Shown: piece by piece, positions 15,536 to 25,044 of the stretch | Numbering within the stretch: the first letter of the stretch is position 1 | Layout: every line of letters starts with the position of its first letter | From: JAJPXI01 sp045602885 | Lineage (GTDB): Bacteria; Bacillota; Clostridia; Oscillospirales; Oscillospiraceae | Direction: 5' to 3' | NCBI GenBank assembly: GCA_045602885.1 | Contig: JAZSCJ010000089.1 | Coordinates: 1 to 30,795, forward strand | DNA: 30,795 nt | Notes under the pieces: model-generated | Database searches by the model: none | What the model saw: only the letters and a program-made list of their open reading frames with translations | Told to the model about the DNA's origin: nothing | Program-made: the position numbers and the translations under genes

Positions 15536-16114
15536 ATGGCGAGAAAGACACGGATCAGTGAAGAGATGATCTTGCAGGCGGCATTTGACATTTTGATTCG
15601 GGATGGCTACCCGGCCGTGAGCATTACATCTCTGGCCAAAGAGATCGGCTGCTCCACCCAACCGATCGCATGGAACTTTGGAAACATGGAAGGACTGCGC
15701 ACCCGGCTTCTGGAATATTGCTGGCGTTTTCTCAGGGACGGGTTTTCTGTCAAGGGGGAAAACGCGGTAGAAATTCTGGAGGAGATCGCACAGAGATATA
15801 TTGACGTGGCCTTTGACTACCCCAACCTGTACCGTTATCTCTACATCAGCGAGGAGGATGGCCGGGAAACCGAGGAGTGGGTCAACGCACGGCGTGTGGA
15901 AAACTACGCAAAGATCCTGGACATGCTAGCACAGGAATGCGGTGTGCCTGCAGTGGCGGCGCGGCGCTACCTGATGGATCTGCAGGTGTATGTCCACGGG
16001 ATGGCGTGTTTTGCCATTACCAAACTGCCCATGTCCACCAAAGCAGATATTTTGCGCATGATCCACGAGGCGAATGAACTGTTTTTGCGGCGAATGAAAG
16101 AAACCAAGAAATAA
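15536..16114 (+). CDS. TetR/AcrR-family transcriptional regulator
   Basis: The protein has 192 residues. The ATG at 15536 is chosen because GGGAGGG (15524-15530) is correctly placed; an ATG at 15521 falls at the edge of that site. Residues about 4-50 form a TetR helix-turn-helix (ISEEMILQAAFDILIRDG, SITSLAKEIGCSTQPIAWNF). The C-terminal helical ligand domain contains FDYPNLYRYLYISEE, of the type seen in TetR proteins with WHG-like C-terminal domains. It is transcribed divergently from the sugar kinase operon and precedes a chemoreceptor gene, so either neighbour could be its target. The ligand is unknown. Confidence 0.88.
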   Translation: MARKTRISEEMILQAAFDILIRDGYPAVSITSLAKEIGCSTQPIAWNFGNMEGLRTRLLEYCWRFLRDGFSVKGENAVEILEEIAQRYIDVAFDYPNLYRYLYISEEDGRETEEWVNARRVENYAKILDMLAQECGVPAVAARRYLMDLQVYVHGMACFAITKLPMSTKADILRMIHEANELFLRRMKETKK

Positions 16115-16194
16115 CTCCGAAAAGGAAGGAACATCTTCTGGCACATACACAGGCAAGCGTTTTATTCAATATTGATTACGAGAGGAAGAGCACC

Positions 16195-17913
16195 ATGAAG
16201 AAGGCATTGAAGAATTTTCCCGTCCGACTCAAGTTGATCACTTCCCACGGTATTATTGCGCTTTTGGCTGTTTTTTGTGCGGTAATTGCCTTGATCGGCA
16301 TTGCCGGACTGATCGCCAATCTGAAAACCGTACACGAAGATGCCATGTCCAGTATTGCTGCTGCCGGTGAGTTGAAGTTTGCTGCGGCAGATGTAGAACG
16401 CTCCATTTTGGAAATGCTCCGGGCGGATGCCGCTGTGTCTTATGACCAGAAGGCAAAGTCTGTAGAGCAAGATATGGAGGACATTCGGGTTGCGTTTACT
16501 ACGCTTTCCACCCACTTGGAGGGCTTTTGTCTGACCGAGGATGCCAAACTGTCCTACCAGAATCTGACCCAGATGTTCCAGGAGAGTGAGCCGGTGCGCC
16601 TTCAAGTCATGGAGCACCTGAAAAAGGGTGACATTTCCCAGGCCCAGGCGATTTACCAGGCAAGCTATCAAGTGTCGCTGAGCCAACTGATCGCCGGTTG
16701 TGAGCAGTTGATGCAGCAGATCAGCGATGCCGCCGATTTGTACTGCGTGAAAGCGCTGCAGCAGAATAATGTTGGCGTTATGTTCATTATACTGATGATC
16801 GTCATCAGCTTGATCATGGGTGTTTATCTGACCCATATCGTCTGCGACTCCATCCGGCTCCCTGTCCAGCAGCTCATGAGAGCTTCCGAGGAGATGAAGC
16901 AGGGCCACCTGTCGGTGGTAGAGAGCATTACATACGAATCCAACGATGAGGTGGGCACGCTGGCCGCCTCCATGCGTGAGACGCTGCAGTTTTTGAGCAG
17001 CTATGTGGAGGAGATCGGCCGGACGCTGCACCATGTCGCCAACGGAGATTTGACCGCCACGGAGGAGTCGATCACCCAGTTCCGCGGTGAGTTTGCATCC
17101 ATTCGGGAGTCGCTGATCTACATTTTCAATCACATGAACGATACGCTGGGGAACATTAATCTGGCGACAGAGCAGGTCAACATGGGCGCGGTGCAGATCG
17201 CGTCCGGTGCACAGGCCTTGGCACAGGGTGCCGGAGAGCAGGCAGCAAGCATTCAGCAGTTGTCCGCTGCGGTGACCGATATCTCCCAGAAGATCAATAC
17301 CACCGCCGAGCACGCTACCACAGCCATGCAGACCTCGCGCACCACATCGGAGCAGGCGCAGGTGTGCAACACCCAGATGCAGCATATGATGGATGCCATG
17401 AACGAGCTGACCGAGCAGGCTTCCCAAATCAGCCGAATCGTAAAAACCATTGAAGACATTGCCTTCCAGACCAATATTCTGGCACTCAATGCCGCGGTCG
17501 AGGCAGCACGGGCCGGCAATGCCGGCAAGGGCTTTGCCGTGGTGGCGGATGAGGTGCGCACGCTGGCCGCCAAGAGCGCGGAAGCATCGCAAAATACTGC
17601 GGTACTGATCGGGGCAACCGTGGACGCTGTGAACAACGGCACCAGGATTTTGGCGGAAACGGCTCAGAGTCTGACTGGCGTGGTGAAGGATTCCCAGGCG
17701 GCGTCTGAGCTTGCCGGCGAGATCGCCCAGGCGGCCGCGGCCCAGGCAACGGCAGTTACCCAGATCAGCCAGAACATCGAAGACATTTCCGGCGTGGTCA
17801 ATACCAACTCCTCCACGGCGGAAGAAAGTGCCGCGGCCAGTGAGGAACTGTCCGGCCAGGCCACCATGCTCCGCGGTATGCTGGAACAGTTCCGATTGCG
17901 AAGCAACGGATGA
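16195..17913 (+). CDS. Methyl-accepting chemotaxis protein, four-helix-bundle sensor
   Basis: The protein has 572 residues and a GAGGA ribosome binding site. TM1 is at about 18-41. The extracellular residues 42-190 look like an all-helical four-helix-bundle ligand domain, with no Cache signatures. TM2 is at about 193-213, a HAMP region at about 214-266, then the long signalling coiled coil. The hairpin tip EDIAFQTNILALNAAVEAAR lies at about residues 419-440 and contacts CheA/CheW. There is no CheR-tethering pentapeptide at the C-terminus. It follows the TetR gene by 80 bp and is closed by a strong terminator, so the two may be cotranscribed. The ligand is not predictable. Confidence 0.93.
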   Translation: MKKALKNFPVRLKLITSHGIIALLAVFCAVIALIGIAGLIANLKTVHEDAMSSIAAAGELKFAAADVERSILEMLRADAAVSYDQKAKSVEQDMEDIRVAFTTLSTHLEGFCLTEDAKLSYQNLTQMFQESEPVRLQVMEHLKKGDISQAQAIYQASYQVSLSQLIAGCEQLMQQISDAADLYCVKALQQNNVGVMFIILMIVISLIMGVYLTHIVCDSIRLPVQQLMRASEEMKQGHLSVVESITYESNDEVGTLAASMRETLQFLSSYVEEIGRTLHHVANGDLTATEESITQFRGEFASIRESLIYIFNHMNDTLGNINLATEQVNMGAVQIASGAQALAQGAGEQAASIQQLSAAVTDISQKINTTAEHATTAMQTSRTTSEQAQVCNTQMQHMMDAMNELTEQASQISRIVKTIEDIAFQTNILALNAAVEAARAGNAGKGFAVVADEVRTLAAKSAEASQNTAVLIGATVDAVNNGTRILAETAQSLTGVVKDSQAASELAGEIAQAAAAQATAVTQISQNIEDISGVVNTNSSTAEESAAASEELSGQATMLRGMLEQFRLRSNG

Positions 17914-17986
17914 CCGATGTAAAAAAGCACTTTGCGTAAAAAGTGTGAGCGATTGTTCTTCGATGAGATCGCTCGTTTATACGGTG

Positions 17987-18029
17987 AAAAAAGCGACAGT
18001 CTTCCCCAAAAGAAGACTGTCGCTTTTTT
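17987..18029. terminator. Strong intrinsic terminator after the first chemoreceptor
   Basis: A perfect 18-bp stem (17987-18004 with 18012-18029) has a 7-nt loop, with the A run and T run inside the stem so that it works in either direction. Confidence 0.92.
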
Positions 18030-18086
18030 ATGATGCGATGCAATTATATGTGCAAAACGCACAAAAAATAGCGCGAATAATTTGCA

Positions 18087-18115
18087 TTGATTGTAACTGT
18101 GTTATATGTTATAAT
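18087..18115 (+). promoter_or_regulatory. Promoter of the second chemoreceptor gene
   Basis: TTGATT (18087-18092), a 17-bp spacer and TATAAT (18110-18115) form a good sigma-A promoter. It leaves a leader of about 175 nt before the start at 18297. Confidence 0.75.
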
Positions 18116-18296
18116 CAAAACGAATAAAAAACTGTAACATAAATTCCTTTTTTGGCATTTCTTGGGCGAATGAGCCCAGCGCGATGAGATGAAAGGCGGC
18201 GATATTGCTGATTTACAGTGATTACAACGTTTTTTATGGATACAGATGAAGCATGGCTCCCAATCAGCGCAAATATAAATTAGGAGGTCGACAGAC
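18116..18296 (+). other. Long 5' leader of the second chemoreceptor gene
   Basis: About 175 nt separate the predicted transcription start from the TTG start codon. A GGGC-GAATGA-GCCC hairpin lies near 18163-18177. I checked for a known riboswitch core (c-di-GMP GEMM-type in particular) and did not find one. AGGAGG at 18282-18287 is the ribosome binding site. Confidence 0.4.
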
Positions 18297-20285
18297 TTGA
18301 AAAAAAGTAGTATTCAATCGAAGCTGAACCGAACGGTTATCCTAATTTCTCTTTGTATCGCTCTTGTCATTGGTGGTACGGCGTTGGGCCTGTTGTACTA
18401 CGTCAGCTACCATGAGATGGAAATCGGCGCACAGGCTACTTCTGACGCCTATGCGCTGCTTACCGCAGAAGCCATTGAGGGTTATAAGAACCGCGTGGAA
18501 TACATGGCCGGCGATAACGCCATTGACCCGGCCTTGTCGGTCGAAGAATTGGACGTGGTGCGTTACACCATCCTGGATGCTTACGACGACAACGGTGAGT
18601 ATGCCGACATTCTTGTGGTTACAAAGGACGGACGGCCCTTTGACAACCCGGAGCTGGACTTGTCCCAGCGTCCGTACGTTGTTGAGGCTATGGCCGGTAA
18701 GACCTATTGCAGCAGTCCCACCAAGATTACCCCCAAGAATGGCTGGTCTTCCACTGCAGTTACCGTGTCCACCCGAATCAAAAATGACGTCGGTTATGAC
18801 GGCGTGATCGTTTCCTACCTCAAGACCGACGTGCTGTGCGACTTGATCGAGCAGTGCAAAATCGGTGAAAAGGGCATGGGCTTGATCGTGGACGCTAATG
18901 GTGGACTGGTTGCTCACGAGGACCGTGAGCTTGTGCATAACCTGTTCAACTATTTCACCGCAGCCGAAGAAGATCCTGCACAGTATGGCGCTTACAAAGA
19001 TGTAATCCAGACCGCCATCACCAACAAGAGCGGCGCTATGAAGTGCAACCTGCCCGAAGGCAACATGTATGTGTGCTATCGTCCCATCGAGGGCATGGAT
19101 GGCTGGACCTTCATCAGCCTTGCCAACGTTGATGAGTTCATGGTGTCCTTCCAGACCGCTTTGGTGATTACCATTATCCTGGTCATTGTGGCTCTGGTTT
19201 GTGCAGCGTTTATTGGTATGCACTTCTCGCGCGGTATTGCTAAGCCCATTATGGATTTATCTGTTGCGTCTGCCGGCATCAAAGAGGGGAATTTAGATAT
19301 TGCGGTGGACATCGACCGCAACGATGAGATTGGAGAGTTAGCCGATTCCTTTCGATACGCGCTGGAAACCTTGAAGACGCTTATTACTGATATTCGGAAA
19401 ATCAGTACTGAGATCGCAGATGGTAACTTCACCATTTCTTCCGATTGTGAAGAGGCGTATGTGGGTGCTTACCAAACCATTCTGACCAGCTTGATGGGTG
19501 TCAATGATAAGCTCAGCACTGCCCTCAAGCGCATCGATGGCGTGTCAAACGACGTGACGGCACAGGCGGAACAGGTGTCCGGCAGCGCACAAACGCTGTC
19601 CCACGGTACCGTGGCACAGGCTTCGGCCATCGAAGAAATTGCTTCGACCATCTCCGATTTGAACGAGCGCATCAATGAAAACGCACAGTTTACCAAGGAC
19701 GCACGCGGTCTCTCCGAAGTCGCAGAAAAGGGCGTAAGAGAAAGCGCTGAGTCTATGGGCTCGCTCAACCAGGCAATGCTGCATATGAAGAGCAGTGCAG
19801 ACGAAATCGGTAAGATCATCAAGACCATTGATGACATTGCCTTCCAGACCAACATCCTTGCACTGAACGCAGCCGTTGAGGCGGCTCGTGCCGGTACGGC
19901 CGGTAAGGGTTTCGCAGTCGTTGCCGATGAAGTTCGTTCGCTGGCAGCAAAGAGTGCGGAAGCCGTGCAGGAAACGACAACCCTGATCGAAAACACGCAA
20001 AGAGCCATTGAAAATGGATTCAAGTTGGCAAATGAAACCACCGAATCGCTGAATACGGTAGGAGAGCGAGTCAAGCGCGTCGACGGAATGATCGGTGAGA
20101 TTGCTACCGCTTGTGACGCACAGGCGATTGCAACCCAGCAGCTTTCTTCGGGTATTGACCAGATTTCCTCGGTCGTTCACGCCAATGGTGCCACCGCAGA
20201 GGAATTTGCCGCAGTGAGTGCGGAATTGTCCCGACAGGTGGGCGAGATCAAACGACTCGTAGAGACCTTTGATCTGAAGATCTAA
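18297..20285 (+). CDS. Methyl-accepting chemotaxis protein, dCache-type sensor
   Basis: The protein has 662 residues. Its start is TTG at 18297, nine nt after AGGAGG. TM1 is at about 12-35. A periplasmic-type dCache sensor spans about 40-280, with DILVVTKDGRPF, DLSQRPYVVEAMAGK, VSTRIKND, GMGLIVDANGGLVAHEDREL and MYVCYRPIEGMDGWTF. TM2 is at about 285-308, HAMP at about 310-365 (SRGIAKPIMDLSVA, NDEIGELADSF), and the signalling domain runs to the C-terminus with the tip DDIAFQTNILALNAAVEAAR at about 511-531. dCache receptors commonly bind amino acids, organic acids or quaternary amines. The ligand here is not predictable by eye. Confidence 0.93.
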   Translation: MKKSSIQSKLNRTVILISLCIALVIGGTALGLLYYVSYHEMEIGAQATSDAYALLTAEAIEGYKNRVEYMAGDNAIDPALSVEELDVVRYTILDAYDDNGEYADILVVTKDGRPFDNPELDLSQRPYVVEAMAGKTYCSSPTKITPKNGWSSTAVTVSTRIKNDVGYDGVIVSYLKTDVLCDLIEQCKIGEKGMGLIVDANGGLVAHEDRELVHNLFNYFTAAEEDPAQYGAYKDVIQTAITNKSGAMKCNLPEGNMYVCYRPIEGMDGWTFISLANVDEFMVSFQTALVITIILVIVALVCAAFIGMHFSRGIAKPIMDLSVASAGIKEGNLDIAVDIDRNDEIGELADSFRYALETLKTLITDIRKISTEIADGNFTISSDCEEAYVGAYQTILTSLMGVNDKLSTALKRIDGVSNDVTAQAEQVSGSAQTLSHGTVAQASAIEEIASTISDLNERINENAQFTKDARGLSEVAEKGVRESAESMGSLNQAMLHMKSSADEIGKIIKTIDDIAFQTNILALNAAVEAARAGTAGKGFAVVADEVRSLAAKSAEAVQETTTLIENTQRAIENGFKLANETTESLNTVGERVKRVDGMIGEIATACDAQAIATQQLSSGIDQISSVVHANGATAEEFAAVSAELSRQVGEIKRLVETFDLKI

Positions 20286-20300
20286 CCAATGCAATAAAAA

Positions 20301-20342
20301 CCCCGCGCCTTCGATCGAAGGCGGGGAGTTTTTTGCCTTGAA
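20301..20342 (+). terminator. Intrinsic terminator after the second chemoreceptor
   Basis: A GC-rich hairpin (CCCC and GCCTTCG pairing with CGAAGGC and GGGG, with a small bulge) is followed by AGTTTTTTG, 15 nt after the stop codon. Confidence 0.88.
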
Positions 20343-20416
20343 AAGACTGGCGATGGCTCGGCGAAAGGGGAGAAAGTGATGGTCTGTTAACCGCTCTTTG
20401 GATTGTTTGTCTTGCG

Positions 20417-21493
20417 TTAGCAGTGGCGCTTGTTTCGTTTTTTATACCGCATCGATACGCACAACAGGCCAAGAGCAAATACGGCAACGGCGATTGGCAA
20501 GGACATAACCGGCGATGCCGAAACCAGCCACAGCCAGTAGGCCGGCAGCAAGCGGCGCACATGCTCCACCACGGGAATGAGAAGCGCCGGATCGGTATAA
20601 ATGGGGCACAGCGCCGCCGAACCGATGACCATTAAGGGCAGTACCACATACGCTGTCTTTGTATTTGGGAACAGGGTGGAAAAGAACAGGCCGAATCCCG
20701 TTAACAAAACGGTGTAAATCAAACCAGACAAAACAAGGTTTGAAAAACCGGCCAGAGAAAGGCCTGCGGCGCTGAAAAGGGCGACTTCGATTGTAGTACA
20801 AAAGATCTCGGGCAACAGCACCGATGTGATGCACCGCCGCAGGCCAAGCCGCACCAGCATCGGGCGGAAGGAGCGTTCCAGAATCTCGATGCAAAAAGCC
20901 AACACCACCGCACACAGCAATATCGCTGTGGCACCCATGGCCAGAGATCGGGCACGGATATCCTCGGGGGCGGTTGTGGCGTCACCGATCACAACGTCAA
21001 AGGAGAATGCAGGGCCGCTTGCAAACATGGCCTCATATTCGGCCACAACGTCCTGTGTCGTTACCGCAGTGCCTTGGAAGGCTTTTGCGGTAAGGTAAGG
21101 CGTATACTCCTTAAAAACGGCAGCGGTGATGTGACTTTGATACAGTTCCGGTGTATAGGAGCCTGGCGATTGGTAAAAGCGGATGCACTCATCCAGTTGG
21201 CCATGGACTACCCGGTGAGAAAAATCCTCCGGGAACACAGCGCCGCAGTCCAGCTCTCCCAGCCGGACGCGCTCGCGCATCGTTTCCGGGTCATCGCACA
21301 GAATGTAACCGTGATCCAAAAGGTGCTGCGCCACTCTGGAGGAAATCGGGCTATCCTCCGGCATATAAAGGCCGGCCGGGGGCGTGGATTGCGTGCCGGA
21401 AAGATATACTGCAGCGATGGGGGCCAGAAGCAGCAGGAGAAGCACCGGCCAGCGGCGCAGGGTGCGCTTGAGCATGAACATGGCCGTTTTCAC
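20417..21493 (-). CDS. ABC-2 type permease subunit B
   Basis: The protein has 358 residues. One N-terminal membrane segment (about 15-33) is followed by an extracytoplasmic domain of about 150 residues (PEDSPISSRVAQHL to FSFDVVIGD), then five or six membrane segments from about 185 to 350, ending in a basic tail. This is the ABC-2 (YhgE/NatB-like) exporter architecture. Its start overlaps the stop of the first permease gene (21490-21493), so the two are coupled and probably form a heterodimer. A substrate such as a peptide, lipid or drug cannot be told. Confidence 0.82.
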   Translation of the reverse strand: MKTAMFMLKRTLRRWPVLLLLLLAPIAAVYLSGTQSTPPAGLYMPEDSPISSRVAQHLLDHGYILCDDPETMRERVRLGELDCGAVFPEDFSHRVVHGQLDECIRFYQSPGSYTPELYQSHITAAVFKEYTPYLTAKAFQGTAVTTQDVVAEYEAMFASGPAFSFDVVIGDATTAPEDIRARSLAMGATAILLCAVVLAFCIEILERSFRPMLVRLGLRRCITSVLLPEIFCTTIEVALFSAAGLSLAGFSNLVLSGLIYTVLLTGFGLFFSTLFPNTKTAYVVLPLMVIGSAALCPIYTDPALLIPVVEHVRRLLPAYWLWLVSASPVMSLPIAVAVFALGLLCVSMRYKKRNKRHC

Positions 21494-22686
21494 ACCGCAT
21501 CACCGCCAATCCGAATCAGCGTGAGCCGTCTGTGAACAAGCAGCGGAAGCAACCATGTGTACATCACGGCCGCCAGAAGGGGCGCAACAGTTATTCTGCC
21601 GCCGAAAATCGGCAGGATAAGCCCCTGTACCGCGCCAAACGGCGTTGCGCTGCCGAGGGTAAGCAGGGCGTGGGGCAGCAGCTGTCGGGGGATAAATCCG
21701 CCGCACAAAAGCAGTCCTGCCACCGCCACTGCCGCCACCACAGGCACGCCGTGGGGGATGGCCATCATGATGCCGCCGCCAATCAAGGCGGCCAAAAGCG
21801 CACCGGCGAGTGCGCACAGCACCGTGCCGAACGTCACATGAAGGGACACCGACGTATGCATGGCCGCAATGATCGCCACCAGAAGAATGGTCAGGAATGC
21901 AAAGGGGAAAAGTATCTTTCCGGCAAGAAAGGCGCCGTCTCCTACGCCAAGGCCACGCAGACGGCAAAGCATGGGCTTTTTCACGTCGTCCGTGTACAAC
22001 CGTGAGAAAAACATGGTTACCAACAGAAGCAAAAGCGTCAGCCAGCACACGGCATAGTAAGCGGTGGTGGACATATTGGTGTCGGCATAATCGGTCACCT
22101 GTATGCGGAAATACGCGTCATTTGCATCCATGGCGTTTGCCATGAGGATGGCGTTGTATTTTTTCAGAAAGTCCTGATGAAATTGCTCTTTCATGCCGTT
22201 TTTCCAGATGAGATGTTCGCCGCTGAAAATGCCGTACTGGCCGGCGGTCAGCATGAGCGTTCCAAAGGAGGCGGCGCTGGCGACAACATCGGCACGGCTG
22301 GCGGCTGCTGGCGAGAGGTAAATCGTGCCTTTGGTATCCTGTCCGGATAGGATGCCGCCCATCGTGCCCTCCGGCAGGATGATCACGGCGGCCAGCTGGC
22401 CGTCCTGCAGACCGGTCATAGCCTCATCCATATCGTACAGCGCAATGTCCATCAGGTCGGTGATGTAGTCCATTCCGGCCACAGTGTTGATCACCATGCG
22501 GCTTTTGAAGGAGTCCTCTTGATCCACCACGGCCGCCTTGACCGGGACGAAAAGATCCTCGGCACCCTTTGTGGCCGAAAGCGCCGCAGCGGCGCACACC
22601 ATGGCAAAAACCACGGTGAGCGCCGCCGCCGGTATGAGGCTGCGGATAAATAGGCGAACGTCTCTTTTCAGCATACTGTGTCGCAT
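21490..22686 (-). CDS. ABC-2 type permease subunit A
   Basis: The protein has 398 residues. An N-terminal membrane segment (about 12-37) is followed by an extracytoplasmic domain (about 40-205, including VPVKAAVVDQEDSFKSRMV and AAVIILPEGTMGGIL, typical of ABC-2 exporters). Six membrane segments follow from about 208 to 380. The AGGA ribosome binding site is modest. It pairs with the next permease, which has the same layout but little visible sequence similarity. The ATPase of the system is encoded two genes upstream. Confidence 0.82.
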   Translation of the reverse strand: MRHSMLKRDVRLFIRSLIPAAALTVVFAMVCAAAALSATKGAEDLFVPVKAAVVDQEDSFKSRMVINTVAGMDYITDLMDIALYDMDEAMTGLQDGQLAAVIILPEGTMGGILSGQDTKGTIYLSPAAASRADVVASAASFGTLMLTAGQYGIFSGEHLIWKNGMKEQFHQDFLKKYNAILMANAMDANDAYFRIQVTDYADTNMSTTAYYAVCWLTLLLLLVTMFFSRLYTDDVKKPMLCRLRGLGVGDGAFLAGKILFPFAFLTILLVAIIAAMHTSVSLHVTFGTVLCALAGALLAALIGGGIMMAIPHGVPVVAAVAVAGLLLCGGFIPRQLLPHALLTLGSATPFGAVQGLILPIFGGRITVAPLLAAVMYTWLLPLLVHRRLTLIRIGGDAV

Positions 22687-22716
22687 ATTTGTCCTGCCCC
22701 TTAGTATGTTTTGTCG

Positions 22717-24228
22717 TTAATAGTCGGAGAGCATTTGATAAAACTCTTCGATTACTTCGCTGATATCTTCGCCCAGCTCTTCCAGCTCATCGGCATCCAT
22801 CTTGAGCACATCCTTGAATTTGGGCGTGGAGGGTACGTTGTCCGATGCAGTGAGAACAACGGTCGTATCAAAGTCGACGGTCCCGTAATCCGAAGCGACA
22901 CGCTCGATAAAGAGGCTGGCCTTCTTGGCGGACGATTCCAAAGTGCCCTCGAAGGTATACTCATCGCCCCATTCATCAGAAATCGTTGCGGTAAAGTCGC
23001 CGTTCTTCTTGTCCCAGCTGATCGAGCCGGAAGTGAGAGGTTCGGAATCCTCGGTGATTTTCAGCTCGGCTTCGTACTCGTTCTTGTCATTGGTTTCCAC
23101 AACATAAGAGATGCGATAGGTTTCGTCGTAAACAGAAGTAGTACGGATATCGATCTCGGTGATGTTGGCCAGGTCGGGACCTGCGTAGATGGAGGCACGG
23201 ATGGTTTCGTCATCGGCCGTTACCTTGCTCTCGATGCCCACCAACTGCTGGCCGCGCTTGGTGATGTGGAAGGTCAGATCGATGGAAACATCGCTTTCCT
23301 CAAACTGCTCTGCCAGCATTTCCATGCTGTCCTCATCGATTTCGTCGAGTTCATCGTAGAACTGGTCAATGTAGTCCTTCAGTTCGTCCTCGGCCACGTC
23401 GACAGAAACTTCGCCGGAGACCACAAGGATGTACCGGATGTTCTCATCCAGATAGTGCTTGATGCCCTTGTCGGTACGAACATAGTCGATCATATCAGCA
23501 CAGACGGCCGCGATCTGCTCATGATCCATGCTGACCGTAACGGCGGTGGTCTTTACGGTTTCGTCACCAAAATCAATGGAGTCGGACTGCTTCGTGATCT
23601 CGGCGTTCTTATTGACCGTTTTGGCAAGCTTGGCAAGGACATCCTCTGCCAGCTTCTGGGTGTCCTCGGCAAACTTCTTTGCGTCAGCAGCGTAATTTGC
23701 GGCATCCTCGGGAATTTCGATATCGAGGGAATACTCGCCATCCTCACCGAACTCGGACTTTTCGAAGTTTTCCGCCAGTTTCGTGAGATCAACGCCATAA
23801 GCTTCCTTACCAAGCAGCCACTTGGATGCAACTGCAATGCTGTCCTGGCTGAAGAAAATGCTTGCGTCGAGGGGTTCACTGTTATCGAGGTTAAGACTGC
23901 CGACTGCAGCGGCCTTGCTGTTCTCGAAGTCGGTGTGCAGCTTTACGGAAACGGAACCATCCAGAACCGGTTCGCCGGTAACGCTTACGGTAAGGGTCTC
24001 AAGATCGGCAATGATCTCGGTGCTGCCGCCATTTGCCACATTGCTGATCAGGGAGATAGTTTGGTTTTTCTGCAGTGCTTTGATGCTGTTCTTCAGGCCG
24101 GTTCCGATCAAGTTTGTGGAGCCGCCGCCAAGTGCCAAAGCAAGAACAGCAACCACAATCACGACCAGAGCAATGATTGCGCCAATGATAATACCTTTTT
24201 TGCCGGACTTCGTTTCGTTATCGTTCAT
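22717..24228 (-). CDS. Membrane-anchored extracytoplasmic protein of the ABC operon, unknown function
   Basis: The protein has 503 residues. The start at 24228 (MNDNETKSGKKG) is chosen because GAGGAGG lies just upstream; an ATG five codons earlier overlaps that site. Residues 11-33 form a single membrane segment with a basic cytosolic side, so about 465 residues face outward. That part is very acidic and rich in beta strands with repeated internal texture (for example DGSVSVKLHTDFENS, SDVSIDLTFHITKRG, GSISWDKKNGDFTATISDEW). It may correspond to DUF6583, which I recall near ABC transporters in Clostridia, but I am not sure. It lies between the ATPase and the permeases, which suggests a substrate-handling or accessory role. 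Confidence 0.75.
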   Translation of the reverse strand: MNDNETKSGKKGIIIGAIIALVVIVVAVLALALGGGSTNLIGTGLKNSIKALQKNQTISLISNVANGGSTEIIADLETLTVSVTGEPVLDGSVSVKLHTDFENSKAAAVGSLNLDNSEPLDASIFFSQDSIAVASKWLLGKEAYGVDLTKLAENFEKSEFGEDGEYSLDIEIPEDAANYAADAKKFAEDTQKLAEDVLAKLAKTVNKNAEITKQSDSIDFGDETVKTTAVTVSMDHEQIAAVCADMIDYVRTDKGIKHYLDENIRYILVVSGEVSVDVAEDELKDYIDQFYDELDEIDEDSMEMLAEQFEESDVSIDLTFHITKRGQQLVGIESKVTADDETIRASIYAGPDLANITEIDIRTTSVYDETYRISYVVETNDKNEYEAELKITEDSEPLTSGSISWDKKNGDFTATISDEWGDEYTFEGTLESSAKKASLFIERVASDYGTVDFDTTVVLTASDNVPSTPKFKDVLKMDADELEELGEDISEVIEEFYQMLSDY

Positions 24229-24246
24229 AACGATCCTCCTCATGTT

Positions 24247-24900
24247 TTATTTTTTAAAAAGATTGGTAAACGAATGATAAAGGTGGGTATTGTCCGCCGG
24301 ATTGCCGGACAATTGTTCCCTGGTATACTCGGTTTGTTGGGCATCAAAGAAAATCAGTCGGTCGTAAAACGATGCAAACTCCATGGGATCGTGCCCGACA
24401 TAGACAATAGCGCATCCCCGGCGTTTGAGATCGTGGATGATCTGGGAAAGCTCCTCCCGGTAGGGGGCGTCCAAGGCGGCGCAGGGTTCGTCCAAAAGGA
24501 TAACCTTGGGCTCGCCAAGCAGCGCACAGGCGATGCTTACCTGCTTTTTCATACCGCCGGAGAGCTTGGCCACCCGGGTTTTGCCGTAGCGCTCCACGCC
24601 GAAAGGGAGCGATTCCGGTACCGGGCATTGCTTGAGTCCGGCGAAGAATTGCAGATTATCGTTGACAGTCATATCCTCAAACAGAGCCGTTCCCTGGGGG
24701 ATAAAGGCAAGATCGCCTTGGATTGTGACCGTTCCGGAGGTGGGGCGAAGAACCCCGGCCATGATCGAAAGTGCGGTGGATTTTCCTGAACCGTTGCGCC
24801 CGGCCAGCACCACACACTCTCCGGGCATGACGGAAAAACTCAGAGCGCTTAATATCCGTCGTTTTCCATAGGAAAAAAAGACTTCGTGAAGCTGTACCAT
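24247..24900 (-). CDS. ABC transporter ATP-binding protein of the four-gene export operon
   Basis: The protein has 217 residues from the ATG at 24900, preceded by GGAGGAACAG. An upstream in-frame ATG at 24942 has no such site and falls between the promoter and the start. Walker A is GRNGSGKST (34-42), signature LSGGM (113-117), Walker B VILLDEP (133-139) and H-loop H170. The tight LSGGMKKQ signature is typical of ABC-2 exporters. It is the first gene of the operon: ATPase, extracytoplasmic protein, permease A, permease B. Confidence 0.93.
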   Translation of the reverse strand: MVQLHEVFFSYGKRRILSALSFSVMPGECVVLAGRNGSGKSTALSIMAGVLRPTSGTVTIQGDLAFIPQGTALFEDMTVNDNLQFFAGLKQCPVPESLPFGVERYGKTRVAKLSGGMKKQVSIACALLGEPKVILLDEPCAALDAPYREELSQIIHDLKRRGCAIVYVGHDPMEFASFYDRLIFFDAQQTEYTREQLSGNPADNTHLYHSFTNLFKK

Positions 24901-24930
24901 CTGTTCCTCCGAGGTTGGCTTATTAGCAGA

Positions 24931-24959
24931 ATCATACCACACCTTTCTTGTTTTTTCAA
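24931..24959 (-). promoter_or_regulatory. Promoter of the four-gene ABC operon
   Basis: On the minus strand, TTGAAA (24954-24959), a 17-bp spacer and TATGAT (24931-24936) form a good sigma-A promoter 31 nt before the chosen start codon. It excludes the longer reading frame that would start at 24942. Confidence 0.8.
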
Positions 24960-25044
24960 TGTATTTATATTCATATTTACATTATTCTACAAGAAAGCCG
25001 GCTGGGAACCGATATCGGAAATATGATGGCGCACAAGGGAAAGA

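Noticed and set aside
18116..18296. Possible c-di-GMP (GEMM) riboswitch in the chemoreceptor leader
   Set aside because: The leader is long enough, but I could not find the conserved aptamer bases.
22711..24789. Long plus-strand open frame (692 codons) opposite the ABC operon
   Set aside because: It spans several well-supported minus-strand genes with good starts and motifs, and its translation shows no family features.
20417..24900. Bacteriocin or lantibiotic export cluster
   Set aside because: No precursor peptide, modification enzyme or peptidase domain is visible near the ABC-2 genes.
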